From JAHELQ01 sp964491915 (lineage in GTDB: Bacteria > Acidobacteriota > Aminicenantia > UBA2199): a stretch of 64,000 nucleotides of DNA. The stretch is taken from NCBI GenBank assembly GCA_964491915.1, contig CAZBHS010000002.1, positions 62,001 to 126,000 on the forward strand. The letters run 5' to 3'. The notes under the pieces were generated by a model, which worked only from the letters and a program-made list of their open reading frames with translations, had not been told where the DNA came from and made no database searches. Both the position numbers and the translations under genes were made by a program. Positions 17,501-25,957 of the stretch are shown piece after piece; within the stretch, counting starts at the first letter, position 1; each line of letters begins with the position of its first letter.

Positions 17501-17990
17501 GGAATCGAAAGAGAGTTTTATCAAGGCCTTTGACGAGATCAAAGAGAATTTTATCGAGAACTTCAAAATACTATTCGAAGGCGGCGAGGCGGAAATCACC
17601 ATCTCAGATCCGGATAACATTCTCGAAACCGGACTGGATATCAAAGCCCAGCCGCCGGGAAAAAATCTCCAGAGTCTGACCCTCCTCTCCGGCGGGGAAA
17701 AAACCCTCACCTCCCTGGCATTTTTGTTCGCCATGTTCCAATACAAGCCGTCTCCCTTCTGTGTGTTCGACGAGGTGGACGCCTCCCTCGACGAGGCAAA
17801 CATCCAGAGATTCTTGAAGTTTTTGCAACGTCTTAAAGATAAGACGCAATTCCTCATCATCACCCATAATTTCAAAACCATGGAAGAGGCCGATTTTATC
17901 TACGGCATCAGCATGAACGAGCCGGGTTCGTCCAATGTCTACTCCATGCGGATGACTGGACAAAATCAGTTGGAGAGAATGCGAACTTAA
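14514..17990 (+). CDS. smc: Chromosome segregation protein SMC
   Basis: A 1158-aa condensin ATPase that compacts and segregates the chromosome. The N-terminal head has ELHGFKSFPEKT and Walker A GPNGCGKS (G33-S40). Long coiled coils flank a hinge-like globular region (about residues 505-645). The C-terminal head has the ABC signature LLSGGEKTL (about 1057-1065), Walker B FCVFDEVDA (about 1081-1089) and ITHNFKTME. ATG 14514 is chosen because MDIYLDKLELHGF is the canonical SMC start; a frame from 14379 would overlap the divergent gene. The ribosome site is weak. scpA/scpB are not adjacent. It probably works with ParB-parS, whose sites lie 26 kb away. Confidence 0.93.
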   Translation: MDIYLDKLELHGFKSFPEKTVIKMHKGITVIVGPNGCGKSNIVDSIFWVMGEQRIKNLRGENNEDLIFNGTAEKKPLGMTEVGAFFVKHNEQVYIARRYFRTGESKYILNEKYCRNKDIQNALYDMQLGEKKYFIFEQGSIDKLISLKPSEKRILIEEAAGILQYLERKKETANKLIIAEQNLENLEILTADKENRLKDLKNQVNYVRRYRQLKAERTDYLKALLKKKYIYFKNEFESKQGEMEKLISHEAVKSKDITSVEKEILRLEEERWRTDRELKENQKNIFDLNRRILSNKGEIDKSKQRHGFLQQKQEELKKANETNTRDIEECDVQIAVEREKIQGFEKQLQSETAEYEQLESKLDILNSELESFSDDDTSLKSEISRCQSELSRFSSQAKDLERKFIRVENEINSKSNFVAELKQQVSSADIQNLEKQYEEITHKYEEQKFTYEEVQRRHQQNSMAIDELKDEIKDAQSELKNLDNQKNKYLQIKKKLVGDKGGAGDLDHYGYLQDHLQADKEFHKSLENFYFEEMDAIILKNNEDAPRSNQNKLLLSNSAAKEFPQGIEQEDGFIDFIKNVYQVKQTEIKEFLKNGVLVEDLLKGIRIFDKYGVNVVTKDGQVITNYGILIRNRDKGILDVIEEIREIDKKKERLQSELQDLKQRLNSESEILEELTFELDDQRSELRHLEDSFRRLRHELDSMKKNRDNNLKRVSLTESEIQMLAQQKDKLQEEFEKAEEKSAALDEELKSLNLKREAYLEDVKNIRDDISQTEKVYLQIDSAMRLLKEKRANSEINVKTQQRNKEKLARQISINEKESERLVGEFDSIQDRISGVLVDSKGLDQEKDGLESTIKIMETKFNSLNTDIRNKSVSLSEMRRVLEDIKESKNKFEIELSSVKKDLYTLEDVSFKELNTELENIDAPEEFLEINSSELDANVKEFTDRLDKMRDSNRLNFSAESEYEVLMKDYGFMINQREDILKSIEDMNSAIEKIDQESKESFIKAFDEIKENFIENFKILFEGGEAEITISDPDNILETGLDIKAQPPGKNLQSLTLLSGGEKTLTSLAFLFAMFQYKPSPFCVFDEVDASLDEANIQRFLKFLQRLKDKTQFLIITHNFKTMEEADFIYGISMNEPGSSNVYSMRMTGQNQLERMRT

Positions 17991-18009
17991 CTCGACAAGG
18001 GAGTGAAAG

Positions 18010-18543
18010 ATGACATCATTCAAAGGTTACATTCAAGTATATACCGGCGACGGCAAAGGCAAAACCACCGCAGCCCTGGGATTGACCCTCCGGGCCGCGG
18101 GCAACGGTATGAAAACTTACATCGCCCAATTCATGAAAAAGTTCGATTACAGTGAAGTCAAGGCATTGCGAAAATTCCTTCCGGAGCACGTCGTCATCGA
18201 ACAATTCGGACTTCCGGAATTCCACACCAGCGGTGAAATGGTCACTGAAAAGGAACGGGAGGCCGCCCTCGAAGGAATCGACGCGGTGAAGCGAGCCATC
18301 GCCGGCGGCGGCTACGACATCATCATCATGGACGAAATCAACATCCTTCTCTACTTCAAGATTATCGACATCGACATCGTTCTCGACATCATCGACTCAA
18401 AACCCCCAAACATCGAGTTCATCCTAACCGGCAGAAACGCCCCGCAGCCAATCCTCGACCGCGCCCACCTGGTCACGGAAATGAAAGAAATCAAACACTA
18501 CTACACCCAAAACATCCCCGCCCGCCCCGGCATCGAGAAGTGA
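18010..18543 (+). CDS. cobO: ATP:corrinoid adenosyltransferase (CobO/BtuR type)
   Basis: A 177-aa cytoplasmic enzyme that transfers the adenosyl group of ATP to cob(I)alamin or cob(I)yrinic acid diamide, making the coenzyme form of B12. The CobA/CobO P-loop is at the N-terminus (GDGKGKTT, residues 13-20, inverted orientation in the fold), followed by the family segments LRAAGNGMKTYIAQFMK and DIIIMDEIN and the ILTGRNAP block. Start ATG 18010 has GGGAG 6-8 nt upstream and follows smc by 19 nt, so it may be co-transcribed. It supports corrinoid-dependent metabolism, in keeping with the B12 radical SAM gene at 10306. Confidence 0.88.
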   Translation: MTSFKGYIQVYTGDGKGKTTAALGLTLRAAGNGMKTYIAQFMKKFDYSEVKALRKFLPEHVVIEQFGLPEFHTSGEMVTEKEREAALEGIDAVKRAIAGGGYDIIIMDEINILLYFKIIDIDIVLDIIDSKPPNIEFILTGRNAPQPILDRAHLVTEMKEIKHYYTQNIPARPGIEK

Positions 18544-18548
18544 GGGCA

Positions 18549-18758
18549 TTATAGTTTTTCGATTTCTGAAGCGGTGAGTTCTGTGAGTTCGATGATTTCG
18601 TTTACAGGATAGCCTTTGGCCTTCATCTTGAGGGCCGTTTGGATCTTATTCTTTTCAATGCCTCTTTCAATGCCTCTTTCAATGCCTTCTTCGATGCCTT
18701 CTTCGATGCCTTCTTCGTAAGCGGTGTCCATCAACGGATTGACATACTGCGCCTTCAT
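18549..18758 (-). CDS. Short protein resembling the C-terminal tail of Rpn/PD-(D/E)XK transposase-like nucleases; probable remnant
   Basis: A 69-aa frame. It contains five near-perfect tetrapeptide repeats (GIEE/GIER, encoded by 12-bp DNA repeats) followed by a helical tail with MKAKGYPVNEIIELTELTAS. That combination of charged repeats and a final helix pair is typical of the C-terminus of Rpn-family recombination-promoting nucleases. The catalytic nuclease domain (about 200 aa) is missing, so this is either a decayed fragment or an independent small gene. ATG 18758 has GGAG 8 nt upstream, so translation is possible. Convergent with cobO with a 5-nt gap. Confidence 0.5.
   Translation of the reverse strand: MKAQYVNPLMDTAYEEGIEEGIEEGIERGIERGIEKNKIQTALKMKAKGYPVNEIIELTELTASEIEKL
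18655..18714. repeat. Five tandem 12-bp repeats
   Basis: Units of the form TCAATGCCTCTT or TCGATGCCTTCT run head to tail at 18655-18714 within the Rpn-tail-like gene. They encode GIE-(E/R) tetrapeptides, so length changes by slippage stay in frame. Confidence 0.8.
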
Positions 18759-18909
18759 TTTATAGTCTCCGTTTTTGTTCTCCATCAAGTATTATAATTG
18801 GAATCGTTAATATTTTCAATAAAAAAGAAAAATGGGTTATCATGGACAGGTGGACTACTATCTTCCACTGGCAGATCAACTTCATCGAAGCAGCATCGAT
18901 CGTCGGGAG

Positions 18910-20277
18910 TTAGCGGTTCATTTTGCCGCGGGTTAGGGAGAAGAAGGTTCCTGTGGCGCAAAGGAGAGCGAAGATGAGGAAGGCGATGCGGATGCTCTGG
19001 ATAAAGAGATGGTGGTTGGTTGGATCGATCTTTTGACCTCCCAGGAATAGGGCGAAGAGCATCATGGCGATACCCATACTGAACACCTGTCCCACCAGGC
19101 GCATGGTACCGAGGGTGGCTGAGGCGACGCCGAGGAATTTTTTCTCGACAGAGCTCATGACCGCGTTGGTGTTGGGGGAAGAGAAGAAAGCGTAGCCAAG
19201 GCCGAGAAATAGAAGGTTGACTGTGATGAAGGGGATGGAGGTGGAGCTTTGCAGGAAGAAGAAGATGAAGAGGGCGATCGCCGTCATCGCCATGCCGGTG
19301 GAGGCGACGATGCGGGGCTGGATTTTGTCGGAGAGTTTTCCCATCAAAGGCGAGAAGATCGCCATCATCACCGGCTGAGCCACCAAAACCAATCCGGTTT
19401 GCTGGGGGGACAGACCTTTGATGTATTGCAAATAGAGGCTCAATAAAAACGATACGCCGAAGGTTGCGCTGTAATGAATCAGCGCCGCCATGTTACTGAA
19501 GGTAAATACACGGTTTGATTTGAAGATCGAGATATTCATCACCGGGAAGGCAACCCTCGACTCGTACTTCACGAACACTGCGAACATAACGATGGAGAGC
19601 ACGGTCAGGACAATTCCCAACGTTCCGGGAAGACGCGAGAAGCCAATCATCAGCATGGTGAGGGAAACACCATAAAGAAGCGAGCCTGCCACATCGAAAG
19701 ATTCTCCCCTGGCATCGGCCCATTCCTGTTTGATGTTTTTGAAGACCACAATCAAAGCCGCCAACCCCAGGGGCACGGTAAACGTAAAAATAGACCGCCA
19801 GCCGAATAGCCCGGTCAGAAATCCTCCGGCAAAGGGTCCGAGGGAGAGTCCGATATAGACGGACGCAACCGTTATTCCCATGGCGGCGCCCCGTTCGCCA
19901 ACCGGAAACACCGAGGTGACAATCGCCACCGCGGTGCCGAAAATCATGGCGCTGCCGATGGCTTGGATCACCCTGAATACTATGAGGGTGGTAATCGACG
20001 GCGCCAAAGCGCATAATAAAGAAGAAAGGGAAAAAATCAAGAGCCCCAGCAGAAATACCCGTTTTCGCCCCCAGATATCGGATAATTTTCCGATGGGAAG
20101 AAGAAACACCGCCGCCGCCAATAGATAAGAAGTGGCCACCCAACCCAGCAATACGGCGCCGGAATTGAACTCCTTGCCGATGGCGGGCAGCGCCACATTA
20201 ATGGCGGAACCCATAAATGGAGTTAAAAAAGACCCCAGGCAGGCCACCGCCAGTACGATTTTTTTGCCAGTCATCAT
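18910..20277 (-). CDS. MFS drug-efflux transporter (DHA2/EmrB-like)
   Basis: A 455-aa inner-membrane protein with about 14 hydrophobic helices. Motif A of the major facilitator family is clear between helices 2 and 3 (GKLSDIWGRKRVF), and the N-terminal INVALPAIGKEF segment is typical of DHA2-type proton/drug antiporters. Helix 5 has the antiporter motif-C-like GLSLGPFAGGFLTG. The substrate is unknown. It starts 4 nt after the epimerase stop, so the two genes form an operon. Two adjacent ATG codons (20277 and 20274) are possible starts. Confidence 0.85.
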   Translation of the reverse strand: MMTGKKIVLAVACLGSFLTPFMGSAINVALPAIGKEFNSGAVLLGWVATSYLLAAAVFLLPIGKLSDIWGRKRVFLLGLLIFSLSSLLCALAPSITTLIVFRVIQAIGSAMIFGTAVAIVTSVFPVGERGAAMGITVASVYIGLSLGPFAGGFLTGLFGWRSIFTFTVPLGLAALIVVFKNIKQEWADARGESFDVAGSLLYGVSLTMLMIGFSRLPGTLGIVLTVLSIVMFAVFVKYESRVAFPVMNISIFKSNRVFTFSNMAALIHYSATFGVSFLLSLYLQYIKGLSPQQTGLVLVAQPVMMAIFSPLMGKLSDKIQPRIVASTGMAMTAIALFIFFFLQSSTSIPFITVNLLFLGLGYAFFSSPNTNAVMSSVEKKFLGVASATLGTMRLVGQVFSMGIAMMLFALFLGGQKIDPTNHHLFIQSIRIAFLIFALLCATGTFFSLTRGKMNR

Positions 20278-20281
20278 TCAC

Positions 20282-21208
20282 TCAACCAATAAGATTTTGA
20301 ATAGCTATTTTGACATCCGGATAAGCAAAAGTAAAGCCCTCTTGCATCAGCCTACGAGGCAGGACTCTTTGGCTCGATAGCACCATCTCATCCGCCGCTT
20401 CCCGCAGAAAAAGTCGCAACGACCACGAAGGAAGCCTCAACCATGAGGGACCTCTCGACAATTGACCGGCGATTGCGGCAAAAGCCCTGTTGCGGATGGG
20501 ATTCGGAGACGTGATATCGAAGACTCCATCGAGGGCTTCATGCTGTAAAATAAATTCTATCGCCCGCGCCAGGTCCTGATAATGGATCCATGGCATAAAT
20601 TGGGAACCATCGCCCAATGTTCCTCCGAGAAATATTCGGAACGGCATCAACATCCGCGGCAATGCACCGCCATGCGCCGCCCAAACGACACCGAAGCGCA
20701 AAAACACCACCCGGAGTCCCAGCTCGACCAATGGATCGACAGTATGTTCCCATTTTTCCACCACATTTGGAAGAAAACCGCTCCCTTTCGGAGATCGCTC
20801 ATCGAGAACTTCCTCTCCACGGGAGCCGTAAAATCCCACAGCCGAAGCCTGGAATATCGCTGGACGTTCGTTGTTTGGTAATTGCGATATAGCCTGAGTC
20901 AAAGCTTCTCCCACCGTCACGCGGCTAAGAAGGATGGCTGCTTTCTTTTGTCTGGTCCACAATCCGGAACCAATATTTTCTCCCGCCAGATTGATGACAA
21001 CATCGGCGTTTTGGATGTGCCCGGCCAATGAATCAACCGATGTACCGTTCCATCTCTTAAGATCGATGCCCCGGAATTGACGCGGAGGCAATGATTCGGG
21101 GCTTCGGCTCAAACCCGTCACCCGGTAACCGGCACGCATCAGATGTGAAGCTACGAATCGGCCGATGAAGCCGCTAATCCCGATAATCAAAATATTTTTC
21201 TTCCCCAT
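20282..21208 (-). CDS. TIGR01777-family NAD-dependent epimerase/SDR-like protein
   Basis: A 308-aa extended short-chain dehydrogenase. It has the glycine-rich loop GISGFIGRFVASHLM (residues 9-23), the INLAGENI block, and the SAVGFYGSRGEEVLDE segment characteristic of TIGR01777 (YfcH/SulA-like) proteins. The second half shows LRFGVVWAAHGGALPRM and PWIHYQDLAR, also diagnostic. The substrate is not known for the family. First gene of an operon with the downstream MFS transporter. Confidence 0.85.
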   Translation of the reverse strand: MGKKNILIIGISGFIGRFVASHLMRAGYRVTGLSRSPESLPPRQFRGIDLKRWNGTSVDSLAGHIQNADVVINLAGENIGSGLWTRQKKAAILLSRVTVGEALTQAISQLPNNERPAIFQASAVGFYGSRGEEVLDERSPKGSGFLPNVVEKWEHTVDPLVELGLRVVFLRFGVVWAAHGGALPRMLMPFRIFLGGTLGDGSQFMPWIHYQDLARAIEFILQHEALDGVFDITSPNPIRNRAFAAIAGQLSRGPSWLRLPSWSLRLFLREAADEMVLSSQRVLPRRLMQEGFTFAYPDVKIAIQNLIG

Positions 21209-21341
21209 CTATCTCTCCCTTCCCGGTCAGTATAGAAGGGACGCTTCAAAAAATCAAGGGGAATGGCTGAAAAAACCTTGCTCCGGATGCGCTGATTTGA
21301 TATAGTTAGCAAAGAAAAATAAAAAATCGGAGATATCGAAG

Positions 21342-22154
21342 ATGGATTGGCACACATTTTTTATCGCGTTCGGCTTGACATTATTCGCCGGGCTGTCAAC
21401 AGGAATCGGAAGCGCCCTGGCTTTTTTCGCAAAAAAAACCAACACGAAGCTCCTCTCGATCTCATTGGGATTTTCAGCCGGTGTCATGATATATGTTTCC
21501 TTTGTCGAGATATTCGCGAAGGCGAAGATCGCGCTCGTGGGAGAATTGGGCGAACGGGGGGGGACCTGGTTGACTGTGGCCTCTTTTTTTGGCGGTATCC
21601 TGCTCATCGCAGTGGTGGACAAGTTCATCCCATCCTTCGAAAATCCGCATGAGATACGGATGATCGAAGACATGGATGACATCGACAAAAAGAAGGACAC
21701 TAAAAAACTCTACAGGATGGGAATGTTTACAGCATTGGCCATCGCCATCCATAATTTTCCAGAAGGTCTCGCTACATTCACCAGCGCAATGACCGATATC
21801 TCCATCGGCATCCCCATCGCCGTCGCAGTGGCGATTCATAACATCCCCGAAGGCGTCGCTGTATCGATTCCTCTATATTATGCCACCGGGGACCGTAAAA
21901 AAGCCTTTTTTTACTCTTTTTTATCCGGACTGGCAGAACCGGTCGGAGCTCTCATCGGCTATCTCCTTCTGTTTTCTTTTTTTAACGACCTGGTGTTCGG
22001 AATTTTATTTGCCGGAGTGGGGGGGATTATGGTCTTCATTTCTTTGGATGAATTGCTGCCGGCGGCTCGTGAATACGGCGAACATCATCTCTCCATCTAT
22101 GGGTTGATCGTCGGCATGATGGTCATGGCGGTAAGTCTTCTTTTGTTTATTTAA
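21342..22154 (+). CDS. zupT: ZIP-family zinc/divalent metal transporter
   Basis: A 270-aa membrane protein with eight predicted helices. The two ZIP metal-binding motifs are intact: AIHNFPEG (H137, N138, E141) and AIHNIPEG (H166, N167, E170). Between helices 3 and 4 is an acidic/basic loop (MIEDMDDIDKKK). The architecture and motifs match ZupT, which imports zinc and other divalent cations. It is a single gene with its own upstream region of 130 nt. ATG at 21342 follows GGAG about 7-8 nt upstream. Confidence 0.88.
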   Translation: MDWHTFFIAFGLTLFAGLSTGIGSALAFFAKKTNTKLLSISLGFSAGVMIYVSFVEIFAKAKIALVGELGERGGTWLTVASFFGGILLIAVVDKFIPSFENPHEIRMIEDMDDIDKKKDTKKLYRMGMFTALAIAIHNFPEGLATFTSAMTDISIGIPIAVAVAIHNIPEGVAVSIPLYYATGDRKKAFFYSFLSGLAEPVGALIGYLLLFSFFNDLVFGILFAGVGGIMVFISLDELLPAAREYGEHHLSIYGLIVGMMVMAVSLLLFI

Positions 22155-22196
22155 GAGAAAAAAGTCCTCTTTTAATGGTGTTAGCAATTTTATAGG

Positions 22197-22225
22197 TTGA
22201 CAATTAGCAGTCTAATTTGGATAAT
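22197..22225 (+). promoter_or_regulatory. Predicted sigma-70 promoter of tkt
   Basis: Perfect -35 TTGACA (22197-22202), 17-nt spacer and -10 GATAAT (22220-22225), about 40 nt before the transketolase start. One of the clearest promoters in the window. Confidence 0.65.
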
Positions 22226-22266
22226 GTTTTCTTACTCTCTAAATAAAGAATTTCAAAGAGGACCAA

Positions 22267-24372
22267 ATGAATCAAAGTGATATCGAAGATATTAAACGTG
22301 CCAGTGATTATATCCGCTATCTATCTCTGGAAAGCATCGAGAAAGCAAACTCCGGACATCCGGGCCTTCCGTTGGGATGCGCCGACCTTGGGGTTGTCCT
22401 GTATCGGTATATTCTGACCCATATGCCGAAAGATCCCCAATGGATCAACCGCGACCGTTTTGTATTGTCCGCCGGCCACGGGTCGATATTACTCTATTCG
22501 CTATTGCACCTGGCAGGTTACGATATAGCTCTCGACGATATCGATCGGTTCAGACAGATGGGCAGCCGGACCCCCGGCCACCCGGAATTCGAAAAAAAGT
22601 TGGGAATCGAAACCACCACAGGCCCGTTGGGCCAGGGATTTGCCAATACAGTGGGCATGGCTATCGAAGGAAAAATTTTGGCCGACCGTTTTAACGAAGA
22701 TGATTGCGATCTCTTTAACTATACCATTTTCACGCTAATGGGCGATGGCTGCATGATGGAGGGAATCAGTTACGAAGCCGCCTCGCTGGCCGGCCATTTG
22801 GGGCTGGACAATATCGTGGCCATCTACGACTCCAACCGGATTTCCATTGACGGCGGCACGGACATCACCTTTAGCGAAGATGTGGATAAACGGTTCGCAG
22901 CCATGGGATGGGACGTGGATACTTGCAATGTCAAAGATCTTGATTCTTTATATAAAAAACTCGAAACGCTGAAGCGACAAAAAGGAAAGCCAAAACTGTT
23001 GATCGTCACCACCATCATCGGAGAGGGGCTGAACAAAAAGAAAGGCACCAGCGATGCTCACGGAGCGCCCGTCGGGAAGGCCGAGATATCCTATTTTATC
23101 AAAAACTCCGAAGTGCGAGAATTGTTCGAGAAAGAGTATGGAGCCGATGCGGTGGAAGATGGAGATAGGCTGGAGCAGATTGTGGAAGAAAGAGTCAATA
23201 ATCGCGAGCCGATACTCGCATCCCCGGAAGCCGTCGCTTTTATGCGGCAACACATCGAAAAAAACAAAAAAACATACACTGCCTGGAACGAACGCCTCGA
23301 TAACTATAAAACAAACTATTCTTCAAAATATGAAGCTCTCGATGCAATCCTGAATTTTAACCTGCCTGAAGATCTCAAAGATTTATTGATCGGTTACAAA
23401 GAGGAAAAACAAGACGCCACCCGCGGGATCGCCGGAAGGGTATTGAACCTGTGCGCAGAAAAAATTCCGCAGATAATCGGCGGATGCGCAGATTTGGCAG
23501 GGTCCACCAAAGCCGGAGTGAAAGGTTCTCATTATTTGAAAAAGGACGACTTTTCCGGCCGCAATATCGCGTTTGGAATCCGGGAACACGCGATGGGCTC
23601 TATTGGAAATGGACTTGGATTGAACGGTTCGATCATTCCCTTCACCTCGACATTCTTCACCTTTTTCGATTACATGAAGCCCAGCGTCAGGCTGGCGGCT
23701 CTTATGAAATTAAATCATTTATTCATTTTTTCCCATGATTCGATTTATGTGGGAGAAGACGGTCCCACGCACCAGCCCATCGAGCATCTGAATTCGCTTC
23801 GCTTGATTCCGGATCTCCTGACATTCAGACCGGGCAACGACACCGAGACAGCCTTCGCCTTTCTTTACTTTCTAGAAAAAATGAACGGCCCGGCAGCCAT
23901 CGTCACCTCCCGGCAGAAATTCGCCGCCGGAGTCTTCGAACATGCCTGGAATACTAAGTCCAAATATAAAGAATTTTCAAACGGCGCCTATATTTTCTAT
24001 CAAACTAAAAAAACTAAAAATCCTGATATCATTCTAGCGGCATCCGGATCGGAATTGGGATTGGCAGTCGAAACCGCTGTAAAATTGGAAGAGACAAAAA
24101 AAATGAACGTAAGGGTGGTCAGTATTCCTTGTATGGAATTGTTCTCCGCCGCCGGCCCTGATTACCGCGATAAAATCATGGATAGCAAACAGGCGCCGGT
24201 GGTCTTTATCGAAGCCGCGTCGCACCGGGCAGTTGATATTTTTTATGACCGCAACATCATGGTCATCGATATCCAATCCTTCGGAGTGTCGGCCCCCGGC
24301 AATGTTGTCGGGGACCATTTTGGATTTACCACCCAAAAAGTCCTGGAAAAAATCGAATCTATCATCCTTTAG
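22267..24372 (+). CDS. tkt: Transketolase
   Basis: A 701-aa thiamine diphosphate enzyme of the non-oxidative pentose phosphate pathway, transferring two-carbon units between sugar phosphates. The N-terminal domain has GHPGLPLGCADL, the substrate loop TTGPLGQGFANTVGMA and the ThDP/Mg site GDGCMMEGISYEAASLAG. The catalytic Glu lies in FGIREHAMG (about residue 438), and the C-terminal domain is present. The length is that of full-size bacterial transketolases, and the two-domain chain is not split as in archaea. AAGAGG precedes the ATG. It converges on the membrane protein gene at 24381 with an 8-nt gap. Confidence 0.95.
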   Translation: MNQSDIEDIKRASDYIRYLSLESIEKANSGHPGLPLGCADLGVVLYRYILTHMPKDPQWINRDRFVLSAGHGSILLYSLLHLAGYDIALDDIDRFRQMGSRTPGHPEFEKKLGIETTTGPLGQGFANTVGMAIEGKILADRFNEDDCDLFNYTIFTLMGDGCMMEGISYEAASLAGHLGLDNIVAIYDSNRISIDGGTDITFSEDVDKRFAAMGWDVDTCNVKDLDSLYKKLETLKRQKGKPKLLIVTTIIGEGLNKKKGTSDAHGAPVGKAEISYFIKNSEVRELFEKEYGADAVEDGDRLEQIVEERVNNREPILASPEAVAFMRQHIEKNKKTYTAWNERLDNYKTNYSSKYEALDAILNFNLPEDLKDLLIGYKEEKQDATRGIAGRVLNLCAEKIPQIIGGCADLAGSTKAGVKGSHYLKKDDFSGRNIAFGIREHAMGSIGNGLGLNGSIIPFTSTFFTFFDYMKPSVRLAALMKLNHLFIFSHDSIYVGEDGPTHQPIEHLNSLRLIPDLLTFRPGNDTETAFAFLYFLEKMNGPAAIVTSRQKFAAGVFEHAWNTKSKYKEFSNGAYIFYQTKKTKNPDIILAASGSELGLAVETAVKLEETKKMNVRVVSIPCMELFSAAGPDYRDKIMDSKQAPVVFIEAASHRAVDIFYDRNIMVIDIQSFGVSAPGNVVGDHFGFTTQKVLEKIESIIL

Positions 24373-24380
24373 GGTGCGAT

Positions 24381-24851
24381 TTAAATCTGATTTGTTTCTT
24401 CCTGTTCCTCAAGCGGTAGCCAATGGAGGCAGTAGGTATATTTTTCGTTGAGCCGCGCCCTCTTTGACCGCTCACTGAAAATTTTTTTGCCGCAGGAACC
24501 GAACCGTTGGTTAAAATGAACGCATTGATAGCAGAAGGTCTGGAATTCAGGATCGTCCAGGATCATTTTGCGGAATTTATCTTCGTTCAGTGTCTCGATA
24601 TACGCCTGGTCCTCTTCTGTGTTTTTATCTGATTTCGGCTTTTTGTAGAGATAAATCCCGTACACAATTACTCCAACGATAGAAAAAATCCCAACGATCT
24701 TGACTGCCCACAAATTGAGAAATCCCGGCGCCGCGAACATATATGATAGGAAGTCGATAACCACCAGACCTCCGATCGCTGGAACGACAATGATTTTTAC
24801 CCAGAATTGCGGATCGCTAAACATTCCTCTGGTGAAATAATTCATGGTCAA
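24381..24851 (-). CDS. Two-helix membrane protein with a C-terminal four-cysteine motif
   Basis: A 156-aa protein with two transmembrane helices (about 18-40 and 48-69) and a hydrophilic tail carrying C107-x2-C110-x9-C120 and C141. The spacing suggests a metal site. No known family is recognised. Its ATG overlaps the TGA of the upstream S9 peptidase gene (ATGA), so it is translationally coupled and probably functions with it, for example in anchoring or in redox or metal sensing. The function is unknown. Confidence 0.65.
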   Translation of the reverse strand: MTMNYFTRGMFSDPQFWVKIIVVPAIGGLVVIDFLSYMFAAPGFLNLWAVKIVGIFSIVGVIVYGIYLYKKPKSDKNTEEDQAYIETLNEDKFRKMILDDPEFQTFCYQCVHFNQRFGSCGKKIFSERSKRARLNEKYTYCLHWLPLEEQEETNQI

Positions 24852-25957
24852 TCCCCCCGGTAACTAGCTTTATGAAGGTCGATTACAGATTTGAACGGGT
24901 AGGGAGGTTTCAGATAGCCGGCAAGAAACTTGTACACTTTAAAACGAATTTTTTTCGCCATCCACGTATCCAAACGATCAAAACTGTGGCCTCCGGGAGC
25001 GTCTTTAAAGATTTCATACTCGAATTTTTTCCCGGCGGATTTGAGAGATTTAATCAGATGCTCCACCTCCAGCACATTGACATCTTCGTCATTGGTGTTG
25101 GTATGGATCAATAGGGGAGTCTTCAGTTTTTCAGCGTTCCAGGCGGGAGATCTGCGGCGATATTCGTTGACATCCTGGGAGGCGGTTTTGCCGATATGAT
25201 AGGGAGCGGAATAGAGGGCCCGGTAACTATCGGTCATATAACCCATACGGGCAACAAGATCGCTGACCGGAACTCCGGCGTAAGCGACATTGTAATGCTC
25301 CGGATGATCAAATATATTCATCAGGCTAATCAAACCGCCGTGACTCCATCCCAGGATTCCGACCTTCGAGGAATCGATAAAATCATAGTTCTCCAACATA
25401 TATTGGCGTCCGGCATCCACATCCTCCACTTCCAGTCCGCCGTAATCAATGAGTTCATACATCCCCCGGCCATATCCGGTACTTCCGCGGTATTCGGGGG
25501 CGATCACGATGTAGCCCTGCGTTACCAATTCCCTGACAATATGAGTGTAATAAGTACTGAAATTACTGTGCACTCCGCCATGAGGAAAAACCAATAGAGG
25601 GTATTTCAATGTTGAACTTATTTTTTTTGGGATAAACACATAAGAATAAAACTTGACTGGATTTTTAGCCCCCTTGGCGGTGGGATTGGGGATGTTGGCG
25701 GGGGGCGGACCCACATGGCGCACCTTGTCTACAAAAGCGATATCGCCGACTTTATGAAACCAGAGCACATCGTCGATAGATTTTTCCAACACGTCGAGAC
25801 GATGATGCAATTGCTCGATTTCCTCTTGCAAATAGCTCCGGTCGCTTTCTTTTTCTTTATTGACAGCGGCCGCCGCCCACTGACTAAAAATCAAAACTCC
25901 GATTAAAGCGGCGAATAAAAACGCTATGTTTCGTTTTTTTTTATATTCCAAACACAT
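24848..25957 (-). CDS. Exported S9-family (prolyl oligopeptidase-like) alpha/beta-hydrolase peptidase
   Basis: A 369-aa protein with an N-terminal signal peptide or anchor (about residues 9-31, ending SQWAAAAV), a short coiled segment (about 40-62) and an S9-type catalytic domain. The nucleophile is S205 in GWSHGG, the acid is likely D290 or D292 in NTNDED, and the His is H324 in GGHSF. The oxyanion region is FPHGGVHS (about 124-131) and the PEYRGSTGYG block is typical of S9C peptidases. The beta-propeller usually found in S9 enzymes is absent, so it may act as an acylaminoacyl- or dipeptidyl-peptidase with broad access. AAGGAG lies 6 nt upstream of ATG 25957. Operon with the downstream Cys-motif protein. 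Confidence 0.82.
   Translation of the reverse strand: MCLEYKKKRNIAFLFAALIGVLIFSQWAAAAVNKEKESDRSYLQEEIEQLHHRLDVLEKSIDDVLWFHKVGDIAFVDKVRHVGPPPANIPNPTAKGAKNPVKFYSYVFIPKKISSTLKYPLLVFPHGGVHSNFSTYYTHIVRELVTQGYIVIAPEYRGSTGYGRGMYELIDYGGLEVEDVDAGRQYMLENYDFIDSSKVGILGWSHGGLISLMNIFDHPEHYNVAYAGVPVSDLVARMGYMTDSYRALYSAPYHIGKTASQDVNEYRRRSPAWNAEKLKTPLLIHTNTNDEDVNVLEVEHLIKSLKSAGKKFEYEIFKDAPGGHSFDRLDTWMAKKIRFKVYKFLAGYLKPPYPFKSVIDLHKASYRGD

Noticed and set aside
18834..18938. 34-codon ORF starting ATGGGTTATCATGG before the MFS gene end
   Set aside because: No ribosome site and it runs antisense into the MFS gene; no support for translation.
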